From Mycobacterium sp. Aquia_213 (GTDB lineage Bacteria; Actinomycetota; Actinomycetes; Mycobacteriales; Mycobacteriaceae), in NCBI RefSeq assembly GCF_026625985.1, contig NZ_CP113116.1, forward strand, positions 2,914,001 through 2,978,000: DNA of 64,000 nucleotides, written 5' to 3'. Shown here piece after piece: positions 19,778-29,473 of the stretch. The position numbers were made by a program, and so were the translations under genes. The notes beneath the pieces are model-generated. The model did no database searches, was not told the origin of the DNA, and saw nothing but the letters and a program-made list of their open reading frames with translations. How positions within the stretch are numbered: the stretch's first letter is position 1; every line of letters starts with the position of its first letter.

Positions 19778-22700
19778 CTACTTGCTGACTTCGGTTGCGG
19801 CCACCTGGACGAACACGCCGGTGTCCTCGGCCATCAGCAGGCCTCGACCACGGGGCAGCGGGCCGCCCTTCATCTTGCCGCGGATGAAGCCCTCGTCCGG
19901 GTCGGCGTCCATCACCAGCAATGGCGTATTCGCCTGATGCAGGGCCCGCAGAATCGGGTCGCTGCCCGCCGACGACCAACCGCCGAAGGTGCGGGTGACG
20001 AGGACGTGCAAGCCGACGTCGGCGGCCCGGGTCACCCACGGAGCGATCTGATGCAGCGGCGAATCGAAGCCCGGTGGCAGCTGCTGGATGTCGTCGACGA
20101 TCAGGAAGATCTCCGGACCGCTCCACCACGACCGCGACAGCAACTCCTGGGCGGATAGACCGGGCGGAGGTTGGCGACTCGCCAGCACCGCTGCCAGCTC
20201 ACCCACCAGCGCTTGCACGCCGTCGAGGTTGTAGGCGAACTTCTCCACGTATTCCGTGCCCAGGACGGTCAGCAGCTGACGGCGCGGGTCGACCAGCCAG
20301 ACCTGCGCCGACGGCTTCCCTGCGGGCGGCGTCGGTGCGGTGGTCGAGCCCGGCGCGTATAGCCGGCCGATCTCGGACATGATCGTGGCCAGCGTCGTGG
20401 TACGCCCACATTCGCGTCGGCCCGTCACCATCAAGTGCGCGTTCTCGTTGAAGTTCAGGTAGACCGGCGCCAAGTCCAATTCCGAGATGGCCCAGGTGAT
20501 TCCGCCGACACCAACACCTTGGCGATGGTCTCGGGCAGCGAGCTCCCGGACCTGCTCCACACCGAACCGTGCCGGCAGACGGCGCACCGGAGGTGCTTGA
20601 CCGCTCGCGAGCCGGCTGACGGACGCGACCACACTGTCGGACTCGAAGATCTTGTCCGGGGTGCTGGCCAGCGCGGGCCGGGCCACCAACGTGTGCAGGC
20701 CCGCTTGCGGGTCGCTGTCGAGTCGGACGTAGTTGACGGCGACCATGCCGCGCCCCGGCTTGACCGGAACATCCTTGGCGAACCGGGACCGCACCAGCTT
20801 GGCGTCTTCGACCGCGGCCAGGCGCAGCTCGATCCGGGACCCGAATCCGCTACGCACCGGCGGCCGCAGCTCCGATTCGCGGTCGGCGGTGACCACAACG
20901 TGCACCCCGAAGGAGGGGCCCTGGTTGATGATCTGGTTCACCTGCTCGATCAGCACCTCGTTTTCCTCGGCCAGTGCCCGGTAGTTGTCGATCACCAGGT
21001 AGACGTCGCCGAAGCCGTCGTTGGGCACCGGGCCGGCCTCGCCACCGAACTTGCGCCGCCGGAAGACGTCCATCGAGGCGATTCCGTATTCGAGGAAGCT
21101 GCGTTTGCGCTCGCGCACCAGCGCCAGCAGTTCGGCTACCGTCCGGCGGACACCGTAAGGGTCCGTCGGGCCGGCGACCTCACCCACATGCGGAAGACGC
21201 GCGATCGTGGTCAACGCGGTACCGCTGTAGGCCAGGCAGTAGAACTGGATCTGTTCGGGCGTGTGGGTCAGCGCGGCCGCGCAGATCAGCGTCTGCAGGG
21301 CCGTGGTCTTGCCCGCACCACCGGCGCCCAGGATCAAGACGTTGGCGCCCGGCCCGGAGGTGTCCACCGTCCACGGCGGCTGGTCGTGCTTGAACGGCCG
21401 GTCGATGATCCCGATCGGGAACGTCAGGTCCCGCGCCGAGCCGTATTCCTGGTCCCAGGGTTGGCCGAGGAACCGGTTGACCAACTCGTCGATCGCGACG
21501 GGCTGCGTCAGCGGCGGCTGCCACAACCGGTAGGGCTCGAAGTCGATCTTGCGCAGCTGATTGATGATCTCCGTGCCGACCTTCGGCGTCCTGATGCCTT
21601 CGTCCTCGTCTTCGCTCTCGGCGGCGTCGGCCTCGTGCACCTCGCCATTGGTGAGGATCGGCGGCGGCTCGATGTCCGGCCCACCGACACTGACCTCGAG
21701 CGGGGTGAACGAGTTGGTGAACAGCTGCGGGCGAATGTAATCGATGCTGTGCACCAGAATCGGCGCCTCGTCGCCGTCGATGGTGATCCCGCGCGAGTAG
21801 TAGTCGCGCCACAGGAATTCGGCCTGGAACCGGACGATGTCCTCGAGGCTCCGGCGGAAGTAACCCAGACCGGCTTGGGCGGGCAGGTTCACGGCGTTGG
21901 GCACACCCGCGGCCTGCGCCGCCCCCGCGGTACGGGCCTTCAGCACCAACCGGTAACCCATGTTCTCCATGAGCTTTTCGGCGCGGCTCTCGATGGTCTG
22001 CGACGCCATCATCAGGTGGATCCAGTACGCGCGGCCCTGCCGGCCGATCGAGTCGAGCACGTCGACCGCGGTCGGCATGATGCGGAACCACTCGTAGAAC
22101 TCGTCGATGACCACGACAAGCATCGGCAGCGGCGGCATGTCCTGCCCGCGGGCGCGCATCCGGGAGCGCACCGAGTTGTATTCCTTGGCGTCGTCGACCC
22201 CGGCGTTGTCGCATACCGCCTTGCGGCGGGCGATCTCGCCCCACAGCGCGTCCAGGAAGCGCTCCATCAGCGCCTGGTCTTCCTCGAGGTCGGTGATGAT
22301 CCGCGAGACGTGCGGCACCCCGTTGAAGGGCTTGACCGCCGACCCACCCTTGAGGTCAGCCAAGACGAACTGCAGTTCCTCGGGCGGGTGGGCGAGCATC
22401 AGTGACTCGATCACGGTGCGCACCAGCGTCGACTTACCGGAACCCGTCGTCCCGGACATGACGCCGTGCGGGCCGTCGCCGCCTTCGTCCAGCGACTTCA
22501 TATCGAGGAACAGCAGTTCGCCGTTGTCGGAGCGATTGCCGAATGGCACCCGCAACCGCGAGCGGCCCATCGTGTCGGTGCGGGCGGCCCACAGCGCGTC
22601 GAAGTCGATCTCGCCGGGATCGTCAACTCCGTAGTAGGCCAGGATGTCTCGCGCACCGATTTGGGTAACCCGCTGGCCGATCTCCTCGTAGGCTTCCGCG

Positions 22701-23947
22701 AGGCGCCAGTGCGCCAGCTTCTGCCCGAACTCCTCGGCCTCGGCGGCGCTGATCTGGTCGGTCAGCGCGAAGAACCACGGCTTGTCGTCGATCACCATCC
22801 AGGTGTCGCGGTCACGAGGCAGTGCCTCGATCACGCCCTTGTCGTCGAACCGCAAGGTCCGCTCCGGGACCGACGTCCACATCGAAGAGCCGGTCAGGTC
22901 GAAGAACGTCACACCGTCCACACCTTCGGCGCTGATCACGTACTCCCATTGGGGGTCAACAACATCGGCGATGATCACCGTGTGCGGCGTCGGCGTCTGG
23001 GCCGACGAGCTGGCGTGGCGAGGCGTGAACGATCCACGGCCGGCGAACAATTCGGCTTGCTCGGCGGCGAACTCGCGCACCGAGCTGTAGACCATGCGTG
23101 CGCTACCCGCTGCGTCCTGGCGCCGGGAATCGCCGAAGTGCGGCAGCCACTTGACCCAATCCCATTCGTCCAAGTCCGAACTGACCACGACCATCTGCAC
23201 GTGGTCGGGGCCGTGGGAGAACGCCAGCTGACAGACGATGGCTCGCATCAACGCCAAAACCTGCGGACGCTCACCGATCAGCGCATACCAAGGCTCCACG
23301 AGCAGGGAAACCATCTTGGGCAGGTTGTATACGACGCTCTGATAGCGACCGAATTCCTGAAGTGCCTTACCGGTCACGGGCTCCAGCTCGATGTCGGTAG
23401 GCATGTTCTGGGGCTCACCCCAGGTCACTTCGGGACGGGTCATACCCACGCCGACGCGGACGACACCGAAGTTGAGGTCCTTGCCGTCCGGCTTGCGCTC
23501 CCACATCCGCGGCGATCCCACCGCAGCGCTGAGCGTGTCGGGAGCCGGGTGGAACCACCGGTAGTTGGCGTCCATGCTGTCGGCCGACTCGTGGGCGGTC
23601 TCGCGCAGCATGTCCAGCATCAGCATGAACTGGGCGCGCATCGAGTCGAGCTTCGGGCGGCTCATCTGCTGCTGACCACCGAACCGGCCGCCGAACATCA
23701 TCATCGCGACGCCACCGATCATGAAGATCGGGAAGATCGCGCCGGCGCCGCCGAACACATGGGAGCCACTCGCGAAGGTCATGGCGATCATGCCGATCAG
23801 CAGGCCGACCACCAGAACGCCGACCACGACCATCCACCACGGCTTGCCCTCTGGCGGCGGAATGCTCAGCGGAGTCGGCAGGACGATGTTTTCCGGCTTG
23901 ATTACCGGAGGCTTCTCCGGTGTCGGCCGGGCAAATCCACGCTTCAC
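19778..23947 (-). CDS. eccC5: ESX-5 FtsK/SpoIIIE-type motor ATPase EccC5
   Basis: 1389 residues from a GTG at 23947 that overlaps the eccB5 stop (GTGA), as recalled for mycobacterial EccC5. Two transmembrane helices lie near 38-60 and 65-87, then a DUF-type stalk, then three FtsK/SpoIIIE ATPase domains. Walker A motifs are GTTGSGKST (499-507), GAGGAGKTT (874-882) and a degenerate GRRECGRTT (1176-1184) in which Arg replaces the catalytic Lys. Walker B-like strands are VVVIDE (611-616), VYLVID (982-987) and IFLIVDD. EccC drives export, and its last domain binds the C-terminal signal of WXG100 substrates. A longer upstream frame antisense to the eccB5 coding frame is not used. Confidence 0.97.
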   Translation of the reverse strand: MKRGFARPTPEKPPVIKPENIVLPTPLSIPPPEGKPWWMVVVGVLVVGLLIGMIAMTFASGSHVFGGAGAIFPIFMIGGVAMMMFGGRFGGQQQMSRPKLDSMRAQFMLMLDMLRETAHESADSMDANYRWFHPAPDTLSAAVGSPRMWERKPDGKDLNFGVVRVGVGMTRPEVTWGEPQNMPTDIELEPVTGKALQEFGRYQSVVYNLPKMVSLLVEPWYALIGERPQVLALMRAIVCQLAFSHGPDHVQMVVVSSDLDEWDWVKWLPHFGDSRRQDAAGSARMVYSSVREFAAEQAELFAGRGSFTPRHASSSAQTPTPHTVIIADVVDPQWEYVISAEGVDGVTFFDLTGSSMWTSVPERTLRFDDKGVIEALPRDRDTWMVIDDKPWFFALTDQISAAEAEEFGQKLAHWRLAEAYEEIGQRVTQIGARDILAYYGVDDPGEIDFDALWAARTDTMGRSRLRVPFGNRSDNGELLFLDMKSLDEGGDGPHGVMSGTTGSGKSTLVRTVIESLMLAHPPEELQFVLADLKGGSAVKPFNGVPHVSRIITDLEEDQALMERFLDALWGEIARRKAVCDNAGVDDAKEYNSVRSRMRARGQDMPPLPMLVVVIDEFYEWFRIMPTAVDVLDSIGRQGRAYWIHLMMASQTIESRAEKLMENMGYRLVLKARTAGAAQAAGVPNAVNLPAQAGLGYFRRSLEDIVRFQAEFLWRDYYSRGITIDGDEAPILVHSIDYIRPQLFTNSFTPLEVSVGGPDIEPPPILTNGEVHEADAAESEDEDEGIRTPKVGTEIINQLRKIDFEPYRLWQPPLTQPVAIDELVNRFLGQPWDQEYGSARDLTFPIGIIDRPFKHDQPPWTVDTSGPGANVLILGAGGAGKTTALQTLICAAALTHTPEQIQFYCLAYSGTALTTIARLPHVGEVAGPTDPYGVRRTVAELLALVRERKRSFLEYGIASMDVFRRRKFGGEAGPVPNDGFGDVYLVIDNYRALAEENEVLIEQVNQIINQGPSFGVHVVVTADRESELRPPVRSGFGSRIELRLAAVEDAKLVRSRFAKDVPVKPGRGMVAVNYVRLDSDPQAGLHTLVARPALASTPDKIFESDSVVASVSRLASGQAPPVRRLPARFGVEQVRELAARDHRQGVGVGGITWAISELDLAPVYLNFNENAHLMVTGRRECGRTTTLATIMSEIGRLYAPGSTTAPTPPAGKPSAQVWLVDPRRQLLTVLGTEYVEKFAYNLDGVQALVGELAAVLASRQPPPGLSAQELLSRSWWSGPEIFLIVDDIQQLPPGFDSPLHQIAPWVTRAADVGLHVLVTRTFGGWSSAGSDPILRALHQANTPLLVMDADPDEGFIRGKMKGGPLPRGRGLLMAEDTGVFVQVAATEVSK

Positions 23948-25464
23948 TTCGGTACCACCAACTCTGCAGGGGACATATCCATCGGGAGGGTGTCGTGCTC
24001 GACCAGCGCATCGGCCCGCGACAGCGTCGGGCCCTGCGGAAGAAGCCGGAGCGCGACCCACGGCGCCAGGCTCGGTTGGGTTTGCAAACCCAACGCCTCA
24101 CGCACATCGCGGGTGTCATCCACCCCAAATCGGGCGCCGGCATCCGTCACCCACCATAGCGATTCGGTGGTCTTGGCGCCGGGATCGTTGCCGGTGACGG
24201 CGACGAAGTTCGCGAAGTTAGGACCGAAGTAGACCTGGTCGGCGGTGCGCCCGGTGGTATCCGATTTCACCAGCGACACAACTTTTTTCGACTCGGACTG
24301 CGACACCGGAATGGTCGGCCCGGACACGACCTGGATACGGGCCCGGTTCTCGCCGCTGGTCTTCTCCCACCACCAGCAGGTCGCGGGGTTCTCCCGAAGA
24401 TCCGTGACATTCAACGGGTTGTCCGGATACGACGACAGGTCCAGCTTGTTGACCACCGGCATCTTGGCCAACGCAGCGGGTTCCACGGTCACCGGCTTGC
24501 TGTTGTTCGCGCCGCCGGCGTTCTGCATGATCTGCGCGACCAATGGCGGCAGGGTCTGCACCCCTTCGGGCAATACCAGCGAATACTGTTGTGGCCCACT
24601 GATTTGCGGCGTGACGAGGATCGTCCCGACCGGGCCGGGGGCGGCGGGGAAGGTCGCCGCGCTGCCCGCGTTCTGGACCTCGGGCACCGTCAATTCGGGG
24701 CCCACCGGCAACGCGTCAAACAGGGCGCGGCTCATCGGCTTGGCCATGCTGATTTGTTCCGGCGTCAACCCGAGCGGCAACAGCACGGAGCGGTTCGCCG
24801 CGTCGATACGAGACCGGCGCCCGTCCCGGATCACCCAGGTGTCCCCGCTGTAGCTCAACACCACGGCGTCCGAGCCGTTCAATACGTGTCGGCGGTTACT
24901 GAGGTCGGGCGTGCCGTCGATCACCGTCACGGTCACACCCGACGGCGAGCTGACGCCGGTCGAGCCCGCCACCGTGTCGCAGATCAGCCACGACGACGAG
25001 GACGGGGTCTTGGGCCCGAACGTCGACGGTGCGCCGGGGATGCCCACCATCGGGCCGCGCGGGATGTTGGCGATTTGGCTGGACCGCACCAGGTGCGGGT
25101 TGTCCGGGCGTCCGGTGATCAATCGCGCCGAGGCCAGGTTCAGCGCCGGGTACAGCTTCTCGCCGACGCGGACATACAACGCACCGGAGTCGCGGTCGGC
25201 GATGATCGGCGAATCCCCCACCTGACCGGCCGGGCTGATGAACGAGTACAGCAGTGCACCCAGGCAGATCACCACCGCTGCCGACACCGACGCCACGATG
25301 GCCAAGGTCTGGCGCCGTCCCGGCTCGACCTCCATGCGGACCCGCCAGCGGGTCAGCGCCATCGAGGTCCGGCGAGCAAGGAACTGATAGCCGGTCACCT
25401 GCGTGCGCGTCGATAGCCCGAGGCCGTACCCCGAGCCGCGCTGCCCGCGACTCTCTTCCGCCAC
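23944..25464 (-). CDS. eccB5: ESX-5 membrane complex protein EccB5
   Basis: 506 residues from the GTG at 25464, exactly the length and start (AEESRGQRGSGYGLGLSTR) recalled for M. tuberculosis EccB5; the frame is open 12 codons further. One transmembrane helix lies at about 65-85 (ASVSAAVVICLGALLYSF), preceded by a cytosolic amphipathic segment, with a large periplasmic domain after it. EccB anchors the periplasmic face of the ESX channel. It is the first gene of the ESX-5 unit and is coupled by a 4-bp overlap to eccC5. Confidence 0.96.
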   Translation of the reverse strand: MAEESRGQRGSGYGLGLSTRTQVTGYQFLARRTSMALTRWRVRMEVEPGRRQTLAIVASVSAAVVICLGALLYSFISPAGQVGDSPIIADRDSGALYVRVGEKLYPALNLASARLITGRPDNPHLVRSSQIANIPRGPMVGIPGAPSTFGPKTPSSSSWLICDTVAGSTGVSSPSGVTVTVIDGTPDLSNRRHVLNGSDAVVLSYSGDTWVIRDGRRSRIDAANRSVLLPLGLTPEQISMAKPMSRALFDALPVGPELTVPEVQNAGSAATFPAAPGPVGTILVTPQISGPQQYSLVLPEGVQTLPPLVAQIMQNAGGANNSKPVTVEPAALAKMPVVNKLDLSSYPDNPLNVTDLRENPATCWWWEKTSGENRARIQVVSGPTIPVSQSESKKVVSLVKSDTTGRTADQVYFGPNFANFVAVTGNDPGAKTTESLWWVTDAGARFGVDDTRDVREALGLQTQPSLAPWVALRLLPQGPTLSRADALVEHDTLPMDMSPAELVVPK

Positions 25465-25872
25465 TAATTCACCATCCGGTCTGTTGGAACGCCTGGACAC
25501 CGTCCAGCGCGCGAATCACATCGATAACCGTAAGCCACACGCAATGACCTCGCCATGTAACGCAATGTGGCGTTCACTTCCAAGCTTCGTCACGTCCATC
25601 AGTCCAGCCGGCGTAAGTTGCCAGCTGCGGTCCGGCCCAGCGGCGGCGAACACCACTGAGCTGGCAGTTTCCACGTACCCCGCTGGATCCCCCGGCCGAA
25701 CGATTCCTCTTTCCAATGGGATCGTAGCGGCGGACGGCCAACGCGTCCTGTCGAGCATGCGTCGCGCCGACGACTTCGCTGACCTGGTACGCATCGGCCG
25801 CCGGCAAACGAGGCGGCGGCCGTCGGGCGGCCCGCGTCGTGCCGGGCGGCGTTTGGCAGCAAGATGGGCGGC
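25465..25872. promoter_or_regulatory. Divergent promoter region between eccB5 and malQ
   Basis: About 400 bp separate the divergent starts of eccB5 and malQ. Promoters for the ESX-5 operon and for malQ must both lie here or within the gene starts. Antisense-type frames in the region have no recognisable family. I could not identify a convincing -10/-35 pair or operator. Confidence 0.4.
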
Positions 25873-28014
25873 ATGAATGAGCTCGCACCTTCGTTGGTCG
25901 AACTTGCCGGCCGCTTCGGCATTGCCACTTGGTACGAGGACTGGACGGGCCGCCAGGTTCAGGTATCGGAGAGCACGCTGGTCGCCGTGCTCGCGGCGCT
26001 CGGTGTCGAGGCAGGCACCGAGCAGTACCGCAACGAAGCCCTGACCAGCCAATTGCGCACCTACTGGTCACGTCTATTGCCGGCGACCATCGTCGCGCGG
26101 ACCGGTGCCGCGACGCGGTTCTGGGTGCACGTCACCCACGGTGATCCCGCCGAGGTGTTGTTGCGGCTCGAGGACGGCACCGTGCACGGCGGGGTGCAGC
26201 AGGTCGACAACTTCACGCCCCCGTTCAACCTGGACGGGCGCTGGGTCGGCGAGGCCAGCTTCCTGTTGCCACCGGATCTGCCGCTAGGTTACCACCGCCT
26301 GCATCTGCGGTCGAGGGGCATCGAAACCAGCGCCGCGCTGATCGTGACGCCCGACTGGCTCGGCCTACCGGAGCAACTGGGCGCGCGCCGCGCCTGGGGC
26401 CTGGCCGCCCAGCTGTACAGCGTGCGGTCCGAGCAATCCTGGGGTGTCGGCGATCTGACCGACCTGACCGACCTGGCCGTCTGGTCGGCGTCCCGGCACG
26501 GCGCCGACTACCTGCTCGTCAATCCGCTGCACGCGGCCACCCCGACGATCCCGATGGAGCCGTCCCCGTACCTGCCGACGTCGCGGCGGTTCTTCAATCC
26601 GCTGTATCTTCGCGTCGAATCAATCCCCGAATTCGCCGACCTGGCCAAGCGGGGCCGGCTGCGGCGGCTGCGCGACGACGTCCAACAGCAGGCCGGAAAG
26701 CTCGATGCCATCGATCGTGACAGTGCATGGACGGCCAAGCGGGAGGCGCTCAAGCTGGTCTATCGGGCACCGCGCTCGGCGGGCCGCGAGCTGGCCTATG
26801 CCGCCTTCCGCGAACGTGAAGGTAGCGCGCTCGACGACTTCGCCGTCTGGTGCGCGTTGGCCGAAAAATACGGCGGCGACTGGCATTGCTGGCCGAGCTT
26901 CCTGCAGCATCCAACCGCTATCGGGGTGGCCCGGTTCGCCGAAAAGCACGGGGATGCCGTCGATTTCCACCGCTGGCTGCAATGGCAAATCGACGAGCAA
27001 CTGGCCGCGGCCCAGTCACAGGCGGTCCGGGCCGGCATGTCGTTGGGCATCATGCATGACCTGGCGGTCGGCGTGCATCCGAACGGGGCTGACGCTTGGG
27101 CCCTGCAGGATGTGCTGGCGCTGGGTGTGACCGCGGGCGCGCCGCCCGACGAGTTCAATCAGCTCGGCCAGGACTGGTCGCAGCCGCCGTGGCGGCCCGA
27201 CCGGCTGGACGAGCAGGAGTATCGGCCGTTCCGCGCGCTGATCCAGGCGGTGTTGCGCCATGCCGGCGGCGTTCGTATCGATCACATCATCGGGTTGTTC
27301 CGCCTCTGGTGGATTCCCGAGGGCACGCCACCCACCGAAGGCACCTATGTGCGCTACGACCACGAAGCGATGATCGGCATCGTCGCACTGGAAGCGCACC
27401 GCGCCGGGGCGCTGGTGGTTGGCGAGGATCTCGGCACGGTCGAACCGTGGGTCCGCGACTACCTATTACTACGGGGTCTGTTGGGCACCTCGATTCTGTG
27501 GTTCGAGTTGGACCGCGACGGGACCGGCGGTCCGCTGCCCGCCGAACGCTGGCGCGAGTACTGCCTGTCGTCGGTCACCACCCACGATCTACCGCCGAGC
27601 GCCGGCTATCTGGCCGGCGATCATGTCCGGCTGCGCGAGTCGCTGGGATTGCTGACCCGGCCGGTGGCCGAAGAGCTCGAGTCCGACCGGGCGGAGTTGG
27701 CGGCCTGGATGGCCGAGCTCCGCCGGGTGGGGCTGCTCGGCGAGCACGACGACGACCCCGAGCAGATCGTCCTCGCCCTCTACCGCTACCTGGGCCGAAC
27801 CCCGTCCAGGTTGTTGGGCGTGGCGCTGACCGACGCGGTCGGTGATCGCCGGACCCAGAATCAGCCCGGCACCACCGACGAGTATCCCAACTGGCGGGTT
27901 CCGCTGACCGGCCCCGACGGCCGGCCGGTGATGCTCGAGGACGTATTCACCAATCGCCGGGCCGCCACGCTGGCCGACGCGGTGCGTGCCACGCTCGCAC
28001 CGCCAACCATCTAG
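25873..28014 (+). CDS. malQ: 4-alpha-glucanotransferase (amylomaltase, GH77)
   Basis: 713 residues from the ATG at 25873 (MNELAPSLVELA); an in-frame ATG three codons upstream is also possible. It has an N-terminal beta-rich domain to about residue 150, then a GH77 barrel. Catalytic residues visible are the nucleophile Asp in RIDHIIG (D470), the acid/base Glu in VVGEDLG (E518) and the stabilising Asp in TTHDLPP (D572). MalQ transfers maltosyl or longer glucan units between oligosaccharides in cytosolic maltodextrin and glycogen turnover. It is the conserved neighbour of eccB5 in slow growers (Rv1781c as recalled), and nothing links it functionally to secretion. Confidence 0.95.
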   Translation: MNELAPSLVELAGRFGIATWYEDWTGRQVQVSESTLVAVLAALGVEAGTEQYRNEALTSQLRTYWSRLLPATIVARTGAATRFWVHVTHGDPAEVLLRLEDGTVHGGVQQVDNFTPPFNLDGRWVGEASFLLPPDLPLGYHRLHLRSRGIETSAALIVTPDWLGLPEQLGARRAWGLAAQLYSVRSEQSWGVGDLTDLTDLAVWSASRHGADYLLVNPLHAATPTIPMEPSPYLPTSRRFFNPLYLRVESIPEFADLAKRGRLRRLRDDVQQQAGKLDAIDRDSAWTAKREALKLVYRAPRSAGRELAYAAFREREGSALDDFAVWCALAEKYGGDWHCWPSFLQHPTAIGVARFAEKHGDAVDFHRWLQWQIDEQLAAAQSQAVRAGMSLGIMHDLAVGVHPNGADAWALQDVLALGVTAGAPPDEFNQLGQDWSQPPWRPDRLDEQEYRPFRALIQAVLRHAGGVRIDHIIGLFRLWWIPEGTPPTEGTYVRYDHEAMIGIVALEAHRAGALVVGEDLGTVEPWVRDYLLLRGLLGTSILWFELDRDGTGGPLPAERWREYCLSSVTTHDLPPSAGYLAGDHVRLRESLGLLTRPVAEELESDRAELAAWMAELRRVGLLGEHDDDPEQIVLALYRYLGRTPSRLLGVALTDAVGDRRTQNQPGTTDEYPNWRVPLTGPDGRPVMLEDVFTNRRAATLADAVRATLAPPTI

Positions 28015-28029
28015 CCGAACGCCTGTCAG

Positions 28030-28500
28030 ATGACCCTCTCAGCGAACGACCGATCCGCACTCAGCGATGTGGTGCAACGATATGCGGCTGGGGTTGACGA
28101 CCGTCAATTCGATTCCGTGGCAGCACTTTTCACTGTTGATGCCGAATTGACGGTGCCTGAGCCACCGGCCGTGCTCAGGCCGGTTCATTCGCATCGCGGT
28201 CGGCCGGCCATCGCAACGGCGGTCGCGGCGGTGGCCGCGGTCGCGCGCACCGAGCACGCGATCGTCGGTGAGGTGTACGACGCCGGGCCGGGGTCCGGCA
28301 CGGCACGCGGGCGGATCGCCTGCGTCGCACATCACTGGACTCAGCGCGCCGACGAGGTGCTCGATGCGGTCTGGCATCTGCGCTACGACGACGAGTACGA
28401 ATTGACGGACACGGGGTGGCGGATCACGCGCCGATCGTTGACCGTCAATGCCATCGAAACGCGGCCGGTACGTCGCTTGTTGGCATGGGATCCGGACTAA
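28030..28500 (+). CDS. SnoaL/NTF2-like domain protein
   Basis: 156 residues with the SnoaL_4-type pattern: an N-terminal helix LSDVVQRYAAGVDDRQFDSVAALFTVDAEL, a central strand region and a closing WRITRRSLTVNAIETRP. Such proteins are small alpha+beta cones that act as isomerases, dehydratases or ligand binders. No catalytic residue can be assigned with confidence. It begins 15 bp after malQ and may be co-transcribed with it. Confidence 0.75.
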   Translation: MTLSANDRSALSDVVQRYAAGVDDRQFDSVAALFTVDAELTVPEPPAVLRPVHSHRGRPAIATAVAAVAAVARTEHAIVGEVYDAGPGSGTARGRIACVAHHWTQRADEVLDAVWHLRYDDEYELTDTGWRITRRSLTVNAIETRPVRRLLAWDPD

Positions 28501-28574
28501 GCGCACTCGCCTTGAGTCGCGGGTCACCGCGTCGAAATCGTTTGGCTACCCGGTGTTTCGGGTAGTTAGTGCTG

Positions 28575-28868
28575 ATGAGGCGCAACAATCGAAGCCACCC
28601 AGTCGAGCATGACCGGACCAGCGCCCGGTTAGCCGACGAACCCCCACAAGACTCGGTGCGCACGCCCGGACTCGTCGTGGTCGGGGCTGCGGTGTTCGCG
28701 CTGGTGGTGTGCGTCACCAATTTCGCGCTTGGCGAGGTGGGCGTGGGTGTTGCCGCCGCGATCATCGGACTGATGGCTCTCGGGGCTGGTCTGGACTGGC
28801 TTTCCATGGACCGCAGGCGAATCCGCCAGGCCCAACGAGATTGGTTCGTCAGCCACCCGACGCGATAA
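28575..28868 (+). CDS. Small membrane protein, UsfY-like
   Basis: 97 residues from the ATG at 28575; a GTG two codons earlier is possible. There is a polar N-terminus, then two transmembrane helices at about 33-52 and 57-75, then a basic tail with MDRRRIRQAQRDWF. The layout resembles small mycobacterial membrane proteins of the UsfY type, but I am not certain of the family. Function unknown. Confidence 0.6.
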   Translation: MRRNNRSHPVEHDRTSARLADEPPQDSVRTPGLVVVGAAVFALVVCVTNFALGEVGVGVAAAIIGLMALGAGLDWLSMDRRRIRQAQRDWFVSHPTR

Positions 28869-28890
28869 CCCCTCGGTTACTGCATGGCGG

Positions 28891-29319
28891 CTACTGCATA
28901 GCGGCGAGATTCTCCACCGACTTGCGCACGTCAGACCGGAGCATTCTGGCCACGATCTTGCCGACCGGCCCACTGAGTACCCCGCCATCGAGGTTGGCGG
29001 TGAGATCAAATGTCGACCCCGGTTGCATGTCGGTCACCGCCATCGCCACGGTAATCCGGATGCCACCCCGACCGCGGCCTTGCAGCTCAATCGAATTGGG
29101 CTCGTCGTAACGCGTCACCGTCCAGTTGACGACGTTGCGGAATCCCTTCACCTTGATGCAGGACGAGACTTTGGTGCCCTTCTCGATCGTCGACGGCAGT
29201 TCGCCGCGCCAACCGCCGAAGATCGTCATCCACTCGTCGAATCGACCCAGATCGGAAGCCAGTTTCCAGGCAGCGTCCGGGTCCAGGTCCGACGTCGTCG
29301 AAACATCCACTTGTGCCAA
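28891..29319 (-). CDS. SRPBCC-fold protein of the Rv0910 type
   Basis: 142 residues from a TTG at 29319 with GGAG 10 nt upstream; the open frame extends to 29445 without family similarity. The sequence follows the recalled M. tuberculosis Rv0910 pattern closely: ASDLGRFDEWMTIFGGWRGELP, EKGTKVSSCIKVKGFRN, WTVTRYDEP and a GPVGKIVARMLRSDVRKS tail. Rv0910 has been described as the toxin of a type II pair with Rv0909. No Rv0909-like antitoxin is adjacent here, so a toxin role should not be assumed. SRPBCC proteins bind hydrophobic ligands in a deep pocket. Confidence 0.75.
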   Translation of the reverse strand: MAQVDVSTTSDLDPDAAWKLASDLGRFDEWMTIFGGWRGELPSTIEKGTKVSSCIKVKGFRNVVNWTVTRYDEPNSIELQGRGRGGIRITVAMAVTDMQPGSTFDLTANLDGGVLSGPVGKIVARMLRSDVRKSVENLAAMQ

Positions 29320-29473
29320 GGTTTCATCGCTCCTCTTGAGACCGTGGGGTTGCGTACCCGCGGTCGGTGATCCGATAAACCCGCGCTCCGCGTCTGGTTC
29401 GTGCCGCTGACAGGCTTCCGGGGCCGTTGCGGGCCCCGGAAGCAATTTGCCAGTGACGAACCGATGCCAATGA

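Noticed and set aside
20435..22405. 656-codon plus-strand frame opposite eccC5
   Set aside because: It is a shadow of the GC-rich eccC5 codons: Arg/Gly/Asp-rich, no recognisable domain, while the minus strand encodes a full EccC5 with all ATPase motifs.
22466..24232. 588-codon plus-strand frame opposite eccC5/eccB5
   Set aside because: Same shadow effect; low-complexity His/Arg/Ala composition and no family features.
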